A stretch of DNA of 62,185 nt from Gammaproteobacteria bacterium (GTDB lineage Bacteria; Pseudomonadota; Gammaproteobacteria; JAABTG01): contig JAXHLS010000004.1 in assembly GCA_034522055.1 (NCBI GenBank), positions 1 through 62,185 of the forward strand. Reading direction: 5' to 3'. How positions within the stretch are numbered: position 1 is the stretch's first letter; every line of letters starts with the position of its first letter. This document shows positions 42,519-50,960 of the stretch, piece after piece. The notes under the pieces were generated by a model, which worked only from the letters and a program-made list of their open reading frames with translations, was not told the DNA's origin and did no database searches. A program made the translations under genes and the position numbers.

Positions 42519-42556
42519 AGGCCGCAATTCCCAAAGGATTGCGGCCTTTTTGTTTT
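42519..42556 (+). terminator. Rho-independent terminator
   Basis: A 10-bp perfect stem (AGGCCGCAAT with ATTGCGGCCT) has a 9-base loop and is followed by TTTTGTTTT. The transcript it ends is not identified: 42250-42518 has no credible gene and could encode a small RNA. Confidence 0.88.
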
Positions 42557-42586
42557 CTGATGTGCAGAGTGCCAAGGAGAATCGAG

Positions 42587-43171
42587 ATGTCCGTGCCGGC
42601 GGCCTACCTCGGCGTCATCATCATCTGGGCCTTCACGCCCGCGCGCCTCGGCGGCATGGTGCTGGGGCTGGCGGGGCTGGTGGTGATATTCGGTACCGCC
42701 CTGGACATCGATACCGGGGTGGCGATGGGGGTGGCGGCGGTGTTCTGCGCCACGGTGTTCCACTCGGCCAGTGCGGTGTGGGTGAAGCGGCTCGACGCGG
42801 GGTTGTCGGGACTCGCCGTCACCACGGGCGGGCTGGTCGTGGCGGTGCCCCTGTTCCTTCTCACCTGGTTCCTCACGGGGGCCGCTTGGCCGGAGGAGGT
42901 GCCGGCCCGGGCGGGCGCAGCCATCCTCTATCTCGGGGTGGTGGGCTCGGTGCTGGGTTTCGCCCTCTACTACTACGTGCTCGGTCACCTGGCGGTGACC
43001 CGGGTGGCCCTCATCACCCTGGTGACGCCGGTGTGCGCCCTGTTCCTCGGGGCCGCCCTCAACGGCGAGCCCCTGACGGGCGAGGTGTGGGCCGGTACGG
43101 CCCTCATCGGCCTGGGCCTGGCCACCTACCAGTTCGGCAGCCAGGCCGGCGGCCTGCGGCTGCGGAGATAA
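42587..43171 (+). CDS. EamA/DMT-family permease with internal deletion
   Basis: This 194-aa protein starts MSVPAAYLGVIIIWAFTP, a normal DMT N-terminus. It then jumps at about residue 18 to RLGGMVLGLAGLVVIFG, which in full-length (about 300 aa) members lies after the first EamA half. Roughly 100 residues are missing. The second EamA domain is complete (VGSVLGFALYYYVLGHLAV). AAGGAGA precedes the ATG. It is probably non-functional, although a half-size transporter that dimerises cannot be excluded. Confidence 0.82.
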   Translation: MSVPAAYLGVIIIWAFTPARLGGMVLGLAGLVVIFGTALDIDTGVAMGVAAVFCATVFHSASAVWVKRLDAGLSGLAVTTGGLVVAVPLFLLTWFLTGAAWPEEVPARAGAAILYLGVVGSVLGFALYYYVLGHLAVTRVALITLVTPVCALFLGAALNGEPLTGEVWAGTALIGLGLATYQFGSQAGGLRLRR

Positions 43172-43178
43172 TGCGCCC

Positions 43179-43205
43179 TTGACAACTACGCCATTGGCGT
43201 ACATT
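43179..43205 (+). promoter_or_regulatory. promoter and operator of the HigB/HigA module
   Basis: TTGACA (43179-43184) and TACATT (43200-43205) are 15 bp apart. A perfect palindrome TACGCC-ATT-GGCGTA (43187-43201) fills the spacer and overlaps the -10. The ATG at 43214 is 9 bases after the -10, so the transcript would be leaderless or nearly so. The palindrome is the natural site for HigA autorepression (inference). Confidence 0.72.
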
Positions 43206-43213
43206 TTCCAGCG

Positions 43214-43567
43214 ATGATCACGATCGCCGAGACTGCCCCATTTCAGCGCAAGATTGGGGCTTTGCTCTTCGATGAAGACCGTGCGGATCTGTTCGCTTAT
43301 CTCGCTGAACATCCCGGTGCTGGCGTATTGATTCAAGGTACGGGCGGTATTCGTAAACTTAGGTGGGTCCGTCGAGGTAGCGGTAAGAGTGGCGGTGTTC
43401 GCGTGATCTACTACTTTCACAGTGAACTGATGCCCCTCTACCTATTGGCGGCGTTCGGAAAGAACGAAAAGGCAAATATTTCGGCTGAAGAGAAGCGGCG
43501 GTTGGCGAAAGCGGTAAACGACTTGGTGGTATTTTGGAGGCGGAGTAATGGGCAAGGCATTCACTGA
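43214..43567 (+). CDS. higB: RelE/HigB-type toxin
   Basis: This 117-aa protein is of the HigB2/RelE group. Recognisable parts are GAGVLIQGTGGIRKLRW, GGVRVIYYFHSELMPLYLL and the C-terminal AEEKRRLAKAVNDLV. Such toxins cleave ribosome-bound mRNA. The toxin precedes the antitoxin, as in hig loci, and they overlap by 20 bases. It looks intact. Confidence 0.9.
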   Translation: MITIAETAPFQRKIGALLFDEDRADLFAYLAEHPGAGVLIQGTGGIRKLRWVRRGSGKSGGVRVIYYFHSELMPLYLLAAFGKNEKANISAEEKRRLAKAVNDLVVFWRRSNGQGIH

Positions 43568-43835
43568 AATAGCTGAGGGGCTCACAGATGCGGCAAACCA
43601 CGCCAAAGGGAAGAAATCCGGCGTGGTGGAACATACTCCGGAAACCCTTGATGTGCGGGCAATTCGGGAGAAAACGGGTATGAGCCAAGAACGCTTCTGC
43701 GCGACGTTTGGCATCTCCATCGGCACGCTTCGGCATTGGGAGCAAGGGCTGCGCACGCCGCGAGGAACAGCAAGGGTTCTGTTGAAGGTGGTCGATCAGA
43801 ATCCCCATGCCGTAATAGCCGCCGTGAAAGAATAA
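43548..43835 (+). CDS. higA: HigA-type helix-turn-helix antitoxin
   Basis: This 95-aa protein has an XRE-type HTH (IREKTGMSQERFCATFGISI then TLRHWEQGLRTPRG). It would neutralise the preceding toxin and bind the palindrome at 43187-43201. It appears intact. Confidence 0.92.
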   Translation: MGKAFTEIAEGLTDAANHAKGKKSGVVEHTPETLDVRAIREKTGMSQERFCATFGISIGTLRHWEQGLRTPRGTARVLLKVVDQNPHAVIAAVKE

Positions 43836-44186
43836 ACGGCTCGTCCGCAGAATCTGTGGGTGAATGTTTCGCTCGCGGCGAGCGCCAACCAGTGATGTAC
43901 ATGGATAAATGATGGCGGCGTGGCGCTACTTTGGGTTGGTTTTTCCGCAACGAACAACAGGCTCTCGCCAAGAACGCGAAGGACGCCAAGAAAGCTTCAG
44001 CTTATGTTTTTCGTTGTATTCGTGCCCTGTGCAATATCCCGTGGCCCCGGGGGCAATACGAGCGCCATCTATCGTGACCGAGGGGTACCAAGGATGATCC
44101 TGACTTGGCGCTCTTGGCGACTTGGCGAGAGGAAATTCTCCTCATCTACACCCACGAATTCTGCTGACGAGCCGACTTTTCTAACG
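43836..44186. repeat. repeat-bearing intergenic region with CGCCAAG inverted repeats
   Basis: CTCTCGCCAAGAACGCGAAG near 43965 is matched by CTTGGCGAGAGG near 44120, forming large imperfect inverted arms. The same family occurs at 17630 and 17860. No credible gene. Confidence 0.65.
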
Positions 44187-44359
44187 TTGAGCGCGGCAAG
44201 TTCTATCGGCCCAACGCCAAAATGAACCTGCCGGTATATCTGGATGAGGACGTGTGCAGCTACCTGGTGGATAAGGCCGATAACAAAGGCGTCGAGGTTA
44301 CCGAACTCGTCAATGACCTGCTACGCAAGGATATTGAAATGACCGAAGGCGTGAAGTGA
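44187..44359 (+). pseudogene. ribbon-helix-helix antitoxin remnant
   Basis: Encodes VERGKFYRPNAKMNLPVYLD, EDVCSYLVDKADNKGVEV and TELVNDLLRKDIEMTEGVK. The fold resembles CopG-like antitoxins with a short basic lead. No start lies before the lead; an internal ATG at 44222 gives only 45 residues. From 44293 on, the sequence repeats 41055-41232. No toxin is adjacent on this strand. Confidence 0.7.
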
Positions 44360-44500
44360 GAAACTGGACGCCAGGACACCACATTCTCGGCGGATAGTGC
44401 TGAAGCGGAACATGTCGTGAGGAAATGCCGAAAGAGGGCACAGACCACGATGCTGGGAGCGCACGCAACCGGGGGCTATCCCTTATTACCCCTTTATTAG

Positions 44501-44785
44501 TTATGGCTTATCGGCTTTCTCGCGTGAAAGAGCCAGATCATAAACTTCACTTCGATTTCTTTTGCCGACCGCAAGAACAGTGACCGTGACGGTAGTATCG
44601 AAGACCGAATAGACCAACCGATATCCAAGTTGACGCAGTTTGATTTTGTGCAGGTTTGTTCCTCCGCTAACTGCTGCGGAAGGAACATGTGGATTGGAAA
44701 GCCGCTCTTTGAGTTTTTTAGCGAAAAGTTCTCGCGCATTGGGACCGAGCTTTTTCCATTCTTTCAGGGCACTTTTCAGCCAACC
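44501..44785 (-). pseudogene. RelE/StbE-type toxin lacking its start
   Basis: The minus-strand frame reads ALKEWKKLGPNARELFAKKL, HKIKLRQLGYRLVYSVFDTT and VLAVGKRNRSEVYDLALS, a clear RelE-family core. Upstream it runs into sequence with no methionine start and no family resemblance. It is therefore a 5'-truncated toxin gene; an alternative start was not found. Confidence 0.75.
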
Positions 44786-44840
44786 GGCTCCCCAGCGACC
44801 GATTGTCCGCCGTTTCGCTTCATCCGGGCTAGACTCCTGC

Positions 44841-44898
44841 TATTCACTATTCACTATTCACTATTCACTATTCACTATTCACTATTCACTATTCACTA
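44841..44898. repeat. heptamer array (TATTCAC)n at the 3' end of rsgA
   Basis: About eight units of TATTCAC. The right edge supplies the last codons and the TAG stop of rsgA on the minus strand. Related arrays are at 50787-50846 and 50931-50960. Confidence 0.92.
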
Positions 44899-45793
44899 CC
44901 CCCGATCTCCTATCCCCAACCACCTCCCCCTGCCTCTCCAGCCCTTCCAGTATCCCCCAATAGCTCTCCAGCCGCCGCCGCGCGATGTGGCCGCGGGCGA
45001 CGGCTGCGGTCACGGCGCAGCCGGGCTCGTCGCGATGGCGGCAGTCGCGGAAGCGGCACTCGGGTATATGGGGCCTGAACTCGATGAAACCCCAGGCCAC
45101 ATCGCGGGCGGGGATGTGCCAGAGGCCGAAGTCCCGTACCCCGGGGGAATCGATGATGGCGCCGCCGCCGGGCAGGGAGTAGAGGGTGGTGGCGGTGGTG
45201 GTGTGGCGGCCCATGGTGTCCACCCCCAGCTCGCCTACGGGGATGTCGAGGTCCGGGATCAGACTTCGGGTGATGGAGGATTTACCCACCCCGGACTGGC
45301 CCACGAGGATCCCTGCGGCGCCGGCCATGGCCGCCGTCAGTTCGTCGAGGCCATGGTCCGTGGCGGTGCTGGTGTATACCAAGGGGTAACCCAGCCCCTC
45401 ATACAGGGATAGTTCCCGGCGCAGGGCGATGAGGGTTTCCGGATCCGGCAGGTCCGCCTTGTTGAGTACCACCGTGCCGGCGAGGCCCAGGTGCTCTATG
45501 GCCACCAGATAGCGGTCGAGGAGGGGCAGTTGAAAAGGCGGTGCGGTAGCGATGACCACGTAGACGCGGTCGATGTTGGCTGCCATGGGCCGGGAGTGGC
45601 GGTTGAAGTCGGGCCGCGCCAGCAGGCTGGTGCGCGGGGCGATGGCCGTGATGCGGCCTTGGCCGCTGCCGGTGAGGGCCCAGCGTACTCGGTCTCCGCA
45701 CACCGGGCGCTCATGGCGGTGGACCGTGGTGCAGCGATGCACCCGTCCCGTCGCATCTTCCACGCGGCTGATATGGCCGTGGTTGGAGAGCAC
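44882..45793 (-). CDS. rsgA: ribosome small subunit-dependent GTPase RsgA
   Basis: This is a circularly permuted GTPase that helps mature the 30S subunit. Motifs occur in permuted order: TVVLNKADLP (G4), GQSGVGKSS (G1), DSPGVRDF (G3). The zinc site is CRFRDCRHRDEPGC. The GTG at 45793 gives 303 aa, but the open frame extends upstream about 35 codons with RsgA-like residues (GELEGRVLSNHG) and no ATG, so the true start may be a rare codon near the cytochrome gene. The last five codons come from the heptamer array. Confidence 0.93.
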   Translation of the reverse strand: MLSNHGHISRVEDATGRVHRCTTVHRHERPVCGDRVRWALTGSGQGRITAIAPRTSLLARPDFNRHSRPMAANIDRVYVVIATAPPFQLPLLDRYLVAIEHLGLAGTVVLNKADLPDPETLIALRRELSLYEGLGYPLVYTSTATDHGLDELTAAMAGAAGILVGQSGVGKSSITRSLIPDLDIPVGELGVDTMGRHTTTATTLYSLPGGGAIIDSPGVRDFGLWHIPARDVAWGFIEFRPHIPECRFRDCRHRDEPGCAVTAAVARGHIARRRLESYWGILEGLERQGEVVGDRRSGVVNSE

Positions 45794-45893
45794 CCGGCCT
45801 TCCAGCTCGCCGACCTCGCCGGTGGCGGTCGCAGGCCGCCTGCGCCCCGCGCCGCGGGATGGCCGGGTCAGCGTGCCATCCTCGCGCCTCGTG

Positions 45894-46196
45894 TCACTGT
45901 CCGAACTTGTAGAACCGGTCGTTCAGAAAATCCGTGACGGCGGCCACCTCGTCGTCGAACCATTTGAGACCGAGGCTGTGCTCGCAGCGCCGTACCTGGG
46001 CCTCCAGGCCGTCGAGGCTGGTGACCCGGCGGTTGTCGCGAGTGTAGATGTCGTTGGGATCGCCACTCATCATGGATTCATGACAGGACATGCAGTTGGC
46101 GTCATGGAGCGCCTTGCCGTCGGCGGCCATGGCGACCGGGACGGTAGTGGCGGCGAGCAGGACGGCCAGCAGGGGATGGCGGAGGTACGTGTTCAT
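45894..46196 (-). CDS. small mono-heme cytochrome c
   Basis: This 100-aa protein has a signal peptide (LLAVLLAATTVPVAMA) and one heme motif CMSCH. The remainder (VRRCEHSLGLKWFDDEVAAV) is typical of short gammaproteobacterial cytochromes of unassigned partner. GGAGA precedes the ATG at 46196. It lies directly upstream of rsgA and probably shares its transcript. It would work in the periplasm. Confidence 0.9.
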   Translation of the reverse strand: MNTYLRHPLLAVLLAATTVPVAMAADGKALHDANCMSCHESMMSGDPNDIYTRDNRRVTSLDGLEAQVRRCEHSLGLKWFDDEVAAVTDFLNDRFYKFGQ

Positions 46197-46433
46197 GGGC
46201 AGAGTCTCCAAGAGATTAAATTCGTCGTGTTGGAAATCACAGGGAATCTCGAAACCAATCGAGGGCATGGCCCTGGTACAGGCGCATTTCAGCTCCAGAC
46301 AGGCGATGAGACCCTAAGGTGCCACCACCGGGTGGACTTAAAGAACGCCTTTTCTCTAAGGTCTTCCAAGAAGATGCTGAATTATTCGGCGCTTCCCCCA
46401 ATCCTCCGGGGTCAACGGCCGGCCGGCTGCGGT

Positions 46434-47687
46434 TCATCCGGATGCCTGGCCGATGGCCTTGAGATGGGCCACCCGCAGGGGGGCGGGGGGATGGCTGTCG
46501 TGAAACGCCGAGTAGAGGGGATCCGGGGTGAGGGTGGCGGCATTCTCCTGATACAGCTTAACCAGGGCGTTGATCAGGGCACCGCCATCCGCCTGACGGG
46601 CGGCGAACTCGTCGGCCTCGAACTCGTGGCGCCGCGACAGCCAGGCGCCGAGGGGCTGTAGGACGAAGGTGAACACCGGCAACACCAGGAAGAACAGGGC
46701 CAGGGCGGCATAACCGCTGGGGTTCGAGACCCCGAGGCCATGGTAGAACCAGGGCTGGTTCATGAGCCAGCCCACCAGGGCCAGCCCCGCCAGGCTGGTG
46801 ACGGTGGACATGGCTATACGCTTGATGACGTGACGGCGCTTGAAGTGGCCCACCTCGTGGGCCAGCACCGCCTCCACCTCGTCGGGGGCCAGGCTTTTCA
46901 GCAGGGTGTCGAAGAAGACGATGCGCTTATGCTTGCCGAAGCCGGTGAAGTAGGCATTGCCGTGGCCCGAGCGCCGCGAGCCGTCCATCACGAAGATGCC
47001 ATCGCTGGACAGGTCGTTGCGCGCCAGCAGGTCCTCCACGCGACTGCGCACCTCACCCTCGTCCAGGGGCTCGAAGCGATTGAACAGAGGAGCGATGAGT
47101 ACCGGGTAGGCCCACACCAGGGTGAGGCTGAAGCCCAGCCAGATGAGCCACGCGTAGAACCACCACAGGGAGCCGGCGTTGTCGAGTATCCACAGCACGG
47201 CGTAGAGCAGGGGCGCCATCAGGGCCACCAGCAACACCAACTGCTTGGCGTGGTCCGCCAGGAAGACCCGCGGCGTGGTGCGATTGAAGCCGAATTGCTC
47301 CTCGATGACGAAGGTCTGGTAGGCGGCCACCGGCAGGTCGATGAGCATGCTGATGAGGGCTATGCTGAGAAGCACGGCCACCCCGGTGTGGAGGGGGCCG
47401 AGCTCCAGGGCACGCCAGGCACCGTCCAGCAGGTCCAGGCCGCCGCCGAGGGTCCAGGTGAGCAGGATGAGGGCCTCCACCACCAGGTCCCAGCGGTTGA
47501 AGCGGAGCTTGGTGGCGGTGTAGTCGGCGGCCTTCTGATGCTCCACCAGGGTAATGCGGTCGCGGAAGTCCGCAGGCACCGCGCCACGGTGGCCGAGGAT
47601 ATGGCCGAGATGGCGGTGGAGCAGCCACTGGCGCACGGCCAGGGAGGCCACCAGGAAAACAAGGAATATGACGGTCAGGGTATTCAT
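46434..47687 (-). CDS. M48-family (Ste24/CaaX-type) membrane metalloprotease
   Basis: This 417-aa protein has several membrane segments and the zinc motif HEVGH, with the downstream glutamate in EFEADEFAARQADG. GNAYFTGFGKHKRIVFFDTL is characteristic of the Ste24-like branch. It probably degrades or processes membrane proteins. It is divergent from orn, 86 bp apart. Confidence 0.93.
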   Translation of the reverse strand: MNTLTVIFLVFLVASLAVRQWLLHRHLGHILGHRGAVPADFRDRITLVEHQKAADYTATKLRFNRWDLVVEALILLTWTLGGGLDLLDGAWRALELGPLHTGVAVLLSIALISMLIDLPVAAYQTFVIEEQFGFNRTTPRVFLADHAKQLVLLVALMAPLLYAVLWILDNAGSLWWFYAWLIWLGFSLTLVWAYPVLIAPLFNRFEPLDEGEVRSRVEDLLARNDLSSDGIFVMDGSRRSGHGNAYFTGFGKHKRIVFFDTLLKSLAPDEVEAVLAHEVGHFKRRHVIKRIAMSTVTSLAGLALVGWLMNQPWFYHGLGVSNPSGYAALALFFLVLPVFTFVLQPLGAWLSRRHEFEADEFAARQADGGALINALVKLYQENAATLTPDPLYSAFHDSHPPAPLRVAHLKAIGQASG

Positions 47688-47773
47688 GGATCCGGTCTGG
47701 GTGGCGCGACCGCATTGGGGCCGCCGTTTGTTAGAATGCCAAGATTACTACGAGTTCAAGGAAATCATGCGCC

Positions 47774-48319
47774 ATGGCAGCGGATCCCAACAACCTGATC
47801 TGGATCGACCTGGAGATGACCGGCCTCGATCCGGCCCGGGATTATATCATCGAGGTGGCCACCCTCATCACCGATGCCCATCTCAACATCCTCGCCGAGG
47901 GACCGGTGCTGGCCATCCATCAGCCGCCCGCCGTCATCGCCGCCATGGACGAGTGGAATACCGAGCACCATGGTGCATCGGGCCTCATCCGGCGAGTGCA
48001 GGAGACCGACATCCGCGACCGCGATGCCGAGGGCATGACCCTGGATTTCCTGCGCGACTACGTGCCGCCGGGCGAATCCCCCATGTGTGGCAACAGCATC
48101 TGCCAGGATCGCCGTTTCATGGCCCGCCTCATGCCGGAGCTGGAGGGCTATTTCCATTATCGCAACCTGGACGTGAGCACCCTGAAGGAGCTGGCCGCAC
48201 GCTGGAAGCCCGAGATCATGGACAAGCTCCAGAAGAAATCCGCCCATCGCGCCCTGGATGACATCCGCGAGTCGGTGGATGAACTCAGGTTCTATCGCCA
48301 GGAACTGTTCAGTATCTAA
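47774..48319 (+). CDS. orn: oligoribonuclease
   Basis: This 181-aa 3'-5' exonuclease degrades 2-5-nt RNAs and pGpG. The DEDDh residues are seen in [10 protein letters not shown], the [13 protein letters not shown] region and [16 protein letters not shown]. Length and sequence are typical. It heads a plus-strand group with nnrD, as in many gammaproteobacteria. Confidence 0.97.
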   Translation: MAADPNNLIWIDLEMTGLDPARDYIIEVATLITDAHLNILAEGPVLAIHQPPAVIAAMDEWNTEHHGASGLIRRVQETDIRDRDAEGMTLDFLRDYVPPGESPMCGNSICQDRRFMARLMPELEGYFHYRNLDVSTLKELAARWKPEIMDKLQKKSAHRALDDIRESVDELRFYRQELFSI

Positions 48320-48325
48320 TCGCCC

Positions 48326-49816
48326 ATGTCCAACGCTACCACACGCCTGCCCCGGGAACTCTATCGCGCCGCCGATGTACGGCGGCTGGATGCCCTGGCC
48401 ATCGAAGGCCATGGCATCCCGGGGCTGACCCTGATGGGGCGTGCCGGCGGCGCCGTTTTCAACACCCTCATGACTCGCTGGCCCGAGGCCCGGCGGGTAC
48501 TGGTGTGTTGTGGGTCGGGCAACAACGGCGGCGATGGCTACATCGTGGCGACCCTGGCGCAGCAACGGGGGCTGGCGGTGACCGTGCTGGCCGCCACCGA
48601 TCCGGCGCGCCTGCAGGGGGACGCGGCCAGCGTCTGGGAAGACGCCCGGGCCGCCGGTGTACCCGTCGTCCCCTGGGAGGGACGGTTGATGGACAGGCCC
48701 GACGTCATCGTCGATGCCCTTCTGGGCACCGGTCTGGACCGTGCCGTGGAGGGGACCTACGCCGAGGTCATCGACGCCATCAACGACGCCGGTGCGCCGC
48801 GGCTGGCGGTGGATATCCCCTCCGGGCTTCATGCCGACAGCGGCCGCGTTCTGGGGCGGGCGGTGAAGGCCGATGTCACGGTCAGTTTCATCGGCCTCAA
48901 ACAGGGTCTGTTCACCGGTGACGGCCCCGATCACGCCGGTACCGTCGCCTATCATGACTTGGAGGTGCCCGAAGACGTGCGGGCCGCCGTGGCGCCGGCG
49001 GCGCTGCGCCTCGGCCCCGGGCCCGGGCAGCCCCTCATGACGTCGCGCCCGCGCAACGCTCACAAGGGCCTGTTCGGCCACGTGCTGGTGGTGGGGGGCA
49101 ACACGGGCATGGCGGGTGCCTCCCGCATGGCCGGCGTGGCCGCCCTGCGTGCCGGGGCCGGGCTGGTGTCTGTGGCCACGGTGCCGCAGGCCCCGGCACC
49201 CCCCGAGCCCGAATTGATGGCTCGCGGCGTGGCCGGCGCGCGGGACCTGGAGCCGCTGCTCGAACGCGCCACGGTGGTGGCCGTGGGGCCGGGGCTGGGC
49301 ACCGATGATTGGGGGCGGGAGATGTTCGAGGCCTGCCTGGGAGCGGAACGGCCCCTGGTGGTGGACGCCGATGCCTTGAATCTGCTGGCCTTCGAGGGTG
49401 GCAGCCGGGACGACTGGGTGCTCACCCCCCACCCCGGTGAGGCAGGGCGCTTGCTGGGCACATCGGCGGCGGCCGTGCAGGCGGACCGTTTCGCGGCGGT
49501 GGCGGAGCTGCGCCGGCGCTACGGTGGCACGGTGGTGCTCAAGGGTTGCGGCACCCTGGTGGCCGGCCCCGGTCTGCCGGTGGGGGTGTGCACCGCCGGC
49601 AATCCCGGCATGGCCAGCGGCGGCATGGGAGACCTGCTCACCGGTGTCATCGCCGGGCTCATGGCCCAGAGGCTGGGAGCGCCGGAGGCGGCCCGTGCCG
49701 GGGTGTGGATCCATGGCGCCGCCGGCGATCGCGCGGCCCGTCGCGGCGAGCGGGGCCTGGTGGCCACCGATCTGCTGGAGGGGATACGGGAGGGGGTCAA
49801 CGGTCATGGCGGGTGA
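48326..49816 (+). CDS. nnrD: bifunctional NAD(P)H-hydrate epimerase/dehydratase
   Basis: This 496-aa metabolite-repair enzyme has an N-terminal YjeF_N epimerase (LVCCGSGNNGGDGYIVA, VDALLGTG) and a C-terminal ADP- or ATP-dependent dehydratase (GHVLVVGGNTGMAGA, AGNPGMASGGMGDLLTGV). It repairs damaged NADH and NADPH hydrates. It lies 6 bp after orn and overlaps the next gene by 11 bp. Confidence 0.96.
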   Translation: MSNATTRLPRELYRAADVRRLDALAIEGHGIPGLTLMGRAGGAVFNTLMTRWPEARRVLVCCGSGNNGGDGYIVATLAQQRGLAVTVLAATDPARLQGDAASVWEDARAAGVPVVPWEGRLMDRPDVIVDALLGTGLDRAVEGTYAEVIDAINDAGAPRLAVDIPSGLHADSGRVLGRAVKADVTVSFIGLKQGLFTGDGPDHAGTVAYHDLEVPEDVRAAVAPAALRLGPGPGQPLMTSRPRNAHKGLFGHVLVVGGNTGMAGASRMAGVAALRAGAGLVSVATVPQAPAPPEPELMARGVAGARDLEPLLERATVVAVGPGLGTDDWGREMFEACLGAERPLVVDADALNLLAFEGGSRDDWVLTPHPGEAGRLLGTSAAAVQADRFAAVAELRRRYGGTVVLKGCGTLVAGPGLPVGVCTAGNPGMASGGMGDLLTGVIAGLMAQRLGAPEAARAGVWIHGAAGDRAARRGERGLVATDLLEGIREGVNGHGG

Positions 49817-50780
49817 CGCCGCAGTCGGGGTCGGAGAGGGCGCCATCCGGGTGGGCATCAGCGCCTGCCTGCTGGGTGAGGAGGTGCGATTCGATGGCGG
49901 ACACAAACATGACGCCTACGTCACGGGTACCCTCGGTCGCTATTTCGAGTTCGTGCCCTTCTGCCCGGAGGTGGCGGTGGGGCTGGGGACCCCGCGTCAA
50001 CCCATCCGCCTGGTGCACCATGAGGGCGGGGTGCGGGCGCGGGGCGTCAAGGATCCCACCATCGACCCCACCGAGGGCCTCATCGCTTACGGTAGCGCCG
50101 TGGCCGATCAGGCCGCCGGATTCAGCGGCTTCATCCTCAAGCGGGCGTCACCGAGCTGCGGCATGGAGCGGGTCAAGGTCTATCGCGACAACGGCCATCC
50201 CACTCACGATGGCAGCGGCCTGTTCGCCGCCGCCCTCATGGCCGCGCGACCCCTGCTGCCGGTGGAAGAGGAAGGGCGCCTCGGCGACCCGGTGCTGCGG
50301 GAGAACTTCATCGAGCGGGTATTCCTGTTCAACCGCTGGCAGCGGCTGGTGGCCGATGGGCTGACGCCCAAGGCCCTGGTGCGCTTCCACACCGCCCACA
50401 AGCTCATGCTCATGGCCCACTGCCAGCAGACTTACCGGGACCTCGGCCGGCTGGTGGCCGAGGCCGGCCGCCGCCCCATGGCGGAGCTGGCCCAGGAGTA
50501 CATCACCCGCCTCATGGCGGCCTTCAAGAAGAAGGTGACCCGCGGCCGGCACGTCAACGTACTGCTGCATCTCATGGGCTATCTGAAGGACCATCTGGAC
50601 AGTGGCGACAAGGCCGAGCTGGTGGACGCCTTCGAGACCTACCGCGCCGGTCGCCTGCCCCTCATCGTGCCCATCACCCTCCTCAGGCACCACTTCCGCC
50701 GCCATCCCGACCCCTACATCGACGCCCAGTTCTATCTGACGCCGCATCCGGATGAGTTGATGTTGAGGAATACGATTTAG
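49806..50780 (+). CDS. DUF523-DUF1722 protein (TudS-like plus YbgA-like)
   Basis: This 324-aa protein has an N-terminal DUF523 domain (residues about 16-155) with cysteines in SACLLG, FCPEV and SPSCGM. DUF523 includes [4Fe-4S] thiouracil desulfurases, so these three cysteines are likely cluster ligands. The C-terminal DUF1722/YbgA domain (HKLMLMAHCQQTYRDLG) often accompanies photolyase genes; a photolyase gene is next to it on the opposite strand. The ATG at 49806 overlaps the nnrD end. Confidence 0.9.
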   Translation: MAGDAAVGVGEGAIRVGISACLLGEEVRFDGGHKHDAYVTGTLGRYFEFVPFCPEVAVGLGTPRQPIRLVHHEGGVRARGVKDPTIDPTEGLIAYGSAVADQAAGFSGFILKRASPSCGMERVKVYRDNGHPTHDGSGLFAAALMAARPLLPVEEEGRLGDPVLRENFIERVFLFNRWQRLVADGLTPKALVRFHTAHKLMLMAHCQQTYRDLGRLVAEAGRRPMAELAQEYITRLMAAFKKKVTRGRHVNVLLHLMGYLKDHLDSGDKAELVDAFETYRAGRLPLIVPITLLRHHFRRHPDPYIDAQFYLTPHPDELMLRNTI

Positions 50781-50786
50781 GGGAAA

Positions 50787-50960
50787 AGTGAATGGTGAAT
50801 GGTGAATGGTGAATGGTGAATGGTGTGTGGGTGAATAGTGAATGGTATGAGCTACGGTGGTGCCGGTGGCAAGGGCGGTTACCGGTTTCAGCACGGCGCC
50901 GTGCCCATGCTTTTCCCTCGGCCCAGCGCGACTATTCACTATTCACTATTCCCTATTCAC
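50787..50960. repeat. heptamer arrays flanking the gap between DUF523 gene and photolyase
   Basis: (GTGAATG)n at 50787-50846 and the inverse (ACTATTC)n at 50931-50960 enclose about 85 bp, the same inverted layout as the AATTTTG units. The right array supplies the photolyase stop codon. Confidence 0.88.

Noticed and set aside
44841-44898. CRISPR or phage attachment site from the TATTCAC array
   Set aside because: Simple tandem heptamer with no spacers and no integrase nearby.
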